This document shows positions 6,505-9,193 of a stretch of DNA of 9,193 bases, piece by piece. The stretch covers positions 1-9,193 of the forward strand of contig JAUXJK010000055.1 in assembly GCA_030624785.1 (NCBI GenBank). Direction: 5' to 3'. Each line of letters opens with the position of its first letter. The first letter of the stretch is position 1. A program made the position numbers and the translations under genes. Under the pieces are notes generated by a model, which made no database searches, had not been told where the DNA came from, and worked only from the letters and a program-made list of their open reading frames with translations. The stretch comes from Actinomycetes bacterium. Its GTDB lineage: Bacteria > Actinomycetota > Thermoleophilia > Gaiellales > Gaiellaceae.

Positions 6505-7374
6505 ATGGCGGCGGTTCTGCGCATACGAGCACCGGCTTCGACGGCCAATATGGGTCCCGGTTTCGACTGCGTGGGAGCCGCGCTCGACTTCTGGAACGAA
6601 CTTGAGATCACCGAAGGATCAGGTGTCACGGTCACGGGGGAGGGTGCGAATGAGATACCCGCCGACGATCGGCATCTCGGCATGCGTGCTTACGCGGCGC
6701 TTGCTCCGGTGGCAGGCCGACACTTTTCTTTTCACAATCGGATCCCGCTCGAGCGAGGACTAGGTTCCAGCGCGGCAACGATCGCCCTGGGACTGGTTGC
6801 CGCGGCTGCCGTGAGCGGCAGGAGCGTGTCGCCTAATGAGCTACTTGAGCTCGCTTTGCAGTTTGAAGATCACCCTGACAATCTGGCACCGTCGATCCTC
6901 GGCGGCGCGTGCGTTGCCTGGCACGGCGGCGGATCCTGCTCGGCACGGAGGATTGCGGACGATCTTCCTCTGACTCCTGTCGTCGTGATACCGCCCGACA
7001 GAGCCTCGACCGTCGCGGCTCGGGCCGCGTTGCCAGAAGAGCTCTCATTCGCGGACGCCGCCCATACGGTGGGTCGTGCAGCGATGCTCGGAGCGGCGAT
7101 TGCTCACGGCGATGCCAACCTGTTCGCACGTTCGCTGGATGATCGACTCCATGAGCCCTACCGAGCGGCGCTTAGCGCACCGTATCGCGACCTGAGACAA
7201 GTGTTGCCGCCCGGTGGGAGAGGCGCGACGATCTCAGGATCGGGACCGACGACAATCGTCTGGACAGACGAGGCTCAGCTCGACGTATGTGTGAGCGACC
7301 TCAAGGCCCGCTTCGGTGGCGCAGAGGTCACAGCGATGTCCGTGAGCTCAACGGGTGCTGGAGTCGTTGCGTGA
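6505..7374 (+). CDS. thrB: Homoserine kinase (GHMP family)
   Basis: Phosphorylates homoserine with ATP to O-phosphohomoserine, the substrate of the ThrC encoded just upstream. The 289 residues fit the family. All three GHMP motifs are present: the N-terminal RAPASTANMGPGFDCVG (residues 8-24), the ATP-binding PLERGLGSSAA (81-91), and the C-terminal glycine-rich ISGSGPTT (243-250). FEDHPDNLAPSILGG is the substrate-side block usual for homoserine kinases and separates it from mevalonate or galactose kinases. The start gives no long extension before motif 1. It lies 9 bases after thrC, and its final codons contain the ribosome binding site of the next gene, whose GTG overlaps this TGA stop. Confidence 0.96.
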   Translation: MAAVLRIRAPASTANMGPGFDCVGAALDFWNELEITEGSGVTVTGEGANEIPADDRHLGMRAYAALAPVAGRHFSFHNRIPLERGLGSSAATIALGLVAAAAVSGRSVSPNELLELALQFEDHPDNLAPSILGGACVAWHGGGSCSARRIADDLPLTPVVVIPPDRASTVAARAALPEELSFADAAHTVGRAAMLGAAIAHGDANLFARSLDDRLHEPYRAALSAPYRDLRQVLPPGGRGATISGSGPTTIVWTDEAQLDVCVSDLKARFGGAEVTAMSVSSTGAGVVA

Positions 7375-8135
7375 CGTACCAGTTCGTCGACTGTCGCTTC
7401 GACCTGCAAGTGGCGGAGCGAGGCGAAGAGCTCTACCTCGGCGGGCACATTCCGGGCGCGTCGTTCATCGACCTCGAGCGTGACCTGTCAGATCTCAGCG
7501 AGGCGCCCGCCGCCGGTCGGCACCCGCTTCCGGACGCCGGCGCGTTTGCAGAGGCCATGTGTCGTGCCGGAGTCGACTCCCAGACGACGGTAGTCGCCTA
7601 CGACGACGGCAGCCTCGCAGGAGCCGCACGGCTTTGGTGGCTGTTGCGTCACTTCGGACACGAGCGCACGGCACTCCTTCGAGGGGGCATCGACTCCTGG
7701 CTTGGCGACTTGACGAGTGGGCCCGAACGGATCACTTCCGGGGCCTTCGACGCCGTCGAGCGCTCTGACGATCTTGCCGATGCTGACGAGTTGCTGGCGC
7801 GTCGCGGTGACGCGCGTCTCACGGTCGTCGATGCTCGCGCACCCGAGCGCTACCGGGGTGAAATCGAGCCGCTTGATCCAATTGCGGGTCACATTCCAGG
7901 CGCCATCAACGTGCCTTTCGGGACGCTCGGCGGGGGTCAGAAGCTGCGCGAGGACTTGCTCGAGGCCGATGAGATCGTCGCCTATTGCGGGTCGGGTGTC
8001 ACTGCCTGCGTCGTGCTCCATGCGCTGCACCGTGCTGGGCGCGGCGACGCGCGGCTCTACGCCGGCTCCTATGGCGAGTGGTCACGACGCGGCCTGCCGA
8101 TCGCTACCGGCGAGGACGCCGCGCCAGGGTCGTAG
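7371..8135 (+). CDS. Two-domain rhodanese-family sulfurtransferase (3-mercaptopyruvate or thiosulfate type)
   Basis: Transfers sulfur from a donor such as 3-mercaptopyruvate or thiosulfate to an acceptor through a cysteine persulfide; the real substrate is unknown. The GTG start at 7371 overlaps the thrB stop (GTGA) and has GGAG (7360-7363) 7 bases upstream, giving 254 residues. The first rhodanese domain (about 3-115) has FVDCRFD, GGHIPGAS, and WWLLRHFGH with a following RGG, but no active-site cysteine at the usual place. The second domain (about 130-245) has VVDAR, GHIPGAINVPFG and the active loop YCGSGVTAC with Cys206. CGSGVT is the loop typical of mercaptopyruvate sulfurtransferases, whereas thiosulfate rhodaneses more often have basic residues there. 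No signal peptide is visible, so it is probably cytoplasmic. Tight coupling to thrB and position before ilvD are unusual for this family. Confidence 0.92.
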   Translation: MTYQFVDCRFDLQVAERGEELYLGGHIPGASFIDLERDLSDLSEAPAAGRHPLPDAGAFAEAMCRAGVDSQTTVVAYDDGSLAGAARLWWLLRHFGHERTALLRGGIDSWLGDLTSGPERITSGAFDAVERSDDLADADELLARRGDARLTVVDARAPERYRGEIEPLDPIAGHIPGAINVPFGTLGGGQKLREDLLEADEIVAYCGSGVTACVVLHALHRAGRGDARLYAGSYGEWSRRGLPIATGEDAAPGS

Positions 8136-8161
8136 CTCGCGCCCGGCCCATACGACTGTCG

Positions 8162-8167
8162 TAGAAT
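8162..8167 (+). promoter_or_regulatory. Candidate -10 element of a leaderless ilvD promoter
   Basis: TAGAAT, five of six matches to TATAAT, ends exactly 6 bases before the ilvD ATG (8174). There is no Shine-Dalgarno in the 38-base gap after the sulfurtransferase gene, so a leaderless transcript is the simplest explanation of this start. No good -35 is seen at 16-19 bases. This is the clearest of the three TAGnnT signals because it cannot double as an SD site. Confidence 0.5.
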
Positions 8168-8173
8168 CTGACG

Positions 8174-9193
8174 ATGACAGAAAACGGTGATCCATACGCG
8201 CGTCCCAGCGACCCGGCGAAACGCATCAGCGCGGCGATGACCGACGGCCCCGAGCGGGCCCCGGCAAGGGCGATGTTGAAGGCGGTCGGGTTTACCGACG
8301 AAGATCTGGCGAAGCCTCTGATCGGCATCGCAACTGAATGGATCGAAACGATGCCCTGCAACCTCAACCAGCGTGAGCTTGCGCAGTGGGTGAAGGAAGG
8401 CGTTCGATCGGCAGGGGGAACGCCCATGGAGTTCAACACCGTATCGGTGTCTGATGGCGTCTCCATGGGCGTCGAGGGCATGCGAGGCTCGCTGGTCTCT
8501 CGTGAAGTGATCACCGACTCCGTCGAGCTCGTCGCGCGGGGACACCACTTCGATGGCCTTGTAGTGATCGTCGGTTGCGACAAGACCATTCCGGCCGGTG
8601 CCATGGCACTGGCTCGACTCGATATTCCAGGTCTTGTCTTCTACAACGGTTCGATCGCTCCCGGGCGATTCCAGGGTCGCGACGTGACGATCCAGGACGT
8701 TTTCGAGGCGGTTGGCGCACACGCAGTCGGCTTAATGAGCTCGACTGAACTCCACGAGCTCGAAAGTGTCGCCTGTCCGGGCGCCGGCGCCTGCGGGGGC
8801 CAGTTCACTGCCAACACAATGTCGACAGCGCTTGACTTCATGGGGATCAGCCCGGCAGGGCTCAACGGCATTCCGGCACTCGCGCCGGAGAAGAAGGACG
8901 CTGCGTCTCGTACCGGGGAGCTCGTTATGCAGCTCGTGCGCGACGATGTCCGCCCCTCTCAGATCCGTACGCGAGAGTCACTCGAGAATGCGATCGCGGC
9001 CATCGCTGCCACGGCCGGTTCGACGAACGGCGTCCTTCATCTGCTTGCGATTGCGCACGAGTTGGACGTGGAGTTGTCGATTGACGACTTCGATCGGGTC
9101 TCTCATCGCACGCCGGTCGTAGCAAGTCTTAAACCTGGTGGTGACTATGTCGCGACGGACATGTACGACGCTGGCGGTGTCGCGCTCGTTGCG
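8174..9193 (+). CDS. ilvD: Dihydroxyacid dehydratase, N-terminal part (runs off the right edge)
   Basis: Dehydrates the IlvC products to the 2-oxo acids that are transaminated to valine and isoleucine. The frame is open from 8174 to the window end: 340 codons of an expected 560 or so. The three cysteines that hold the iron-sulfur cluster are all present: Cys62 in ETMPCN, Cys135 in the signature CDKTIPAGAMA, and Cys207 in PGAGACGGQFTANTMS. Three cysteines suggest the oxygen-tolerant [2Fe-2S] form (inference from family knowledge). Lys137 next to Cys135 is the usual carbamylated metal ligand. Also typical are VSVSDGVSMGVEGMRGSL and AATAGSTNGVLHLLAIA. The related sugar-acid dehydratases share these motifs, but the ilv context favours IlvD. 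The start agrees with the TAGAAT signal and gives a normal N-terminus. Confidence 0.97.
   Translation, partial: MTENGDPYARPSDPAKRISAAMTDGPERAPARAMLKAVGFTDEDLAKPLIGIATEWIETMPCNLNQRELAQWVKEGVRSAGGTPMEFNTVSVSDGVSMGVEGMRGSLVSREVITDSVELVARGHHFDGLVVIVGCDKTIPAGAMALARLDIPGLVFYNGSIAPGRFQGRDVTIQDVFEAVGAHAVGLMSSTELHELESVACPGAGACGGQFTANTMSTALDFMGISPAGLNGIPALAPEKKDAASRTGELVMQLVRDDVRPSQIRTRESLENAIAAIAATAGSTNGVLHLLAIAHELDVELSIDDFDRVSHRTPVVASLKPGGDYVATDMYDAGGVALVA

Noticed and set aside
7287..7370. Longer start (ATG at 7287) for the sulfurtransferase
   Set aside because: It would add 28 residues encoded inside the conserved end of thrB with no family similarity. The GTG at 7371 has a well-placed GGAG and gives the normal rhodanese beginning.
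1..9193. Mobile elements, prophage, CRISPR array, tRNA or a novel defence system
   Set aside because: No transposase, integrase, direct-repeat array, tRNA-like cloverleaf or unknown multi-gene cassette was seen. All sizeable genes belong to known metabolic families.

Overview
This window is a chromosomal block of core amino-acid biosynthesis from a high-GC bacterium. The short SD-type and possibly leaderless starts, the ACT-fused homoserine dehydrogenase, the hom-thrC-thrB order and the ilvB-ilvN-ilvC order all suggest an actinobacterium. A deep-branching class seems likelier than Streptomyces or Corynebacterium, but that is inference and no marker gene settles it. I see no insertion sequence, phage gene, tRNA, rRNA, CRISPR array or defence system, and nothing that looks recently transferred.

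Layout. At the left edge the first 109 codons of glutamate synthase large subunit (gltB) run leftward off the window. A 404-base divergent region follows, holding a good candidate gltB promoter and, on the other strand, a leader with a terminator-like hairpin. Then everything reads rightward: ilvB and ilvN (acetohydroxyacid synthase large and small subunits), ilvC (ketol-acid reductoisomerase), hom (homoserine dehydrogenase), a 144-base gap with two stem-loops, thrC (threonine synthase), thrB (homoserine kinase), a two-domain rhodanese-type sulfurtransferase, and the first 340 codons of ilvD (dihydroxyacid dehydratase), which runs off the right edge.

How the genes work together. Hom, ThrB and ThrC convert aspartate semialdehyde to threonine. 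Threonine, after deamination by an IlvA that is not in this window, feeds the IlvBN-IlvC-IlvD path to isoleucine, and the same three steps make valine and the leucine precursor. GltB makes the glutamate that donates the amino group in the last transaminase step. The block therefore joins the threonine and branched-chain pathways. The sulfurtransferase is the one member without an obvious place in either.

Most notable observations: (i) a TAG(G/A)(G/A)T hexamer lies exactly six bases before the ATG of thrC, thrB and ilvD, consistent with -10 elements driving leaderless mRNAs, though in two cases it doubles as an SD-like AGGG; (ii) ilvC and hom are in the same reading frame, separated by one TAG codon only; (iii) a possible attenuator lies in front of ilvB. 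I do not see a new type of biological system here. The novelty is in gene arrangement and expression signals.
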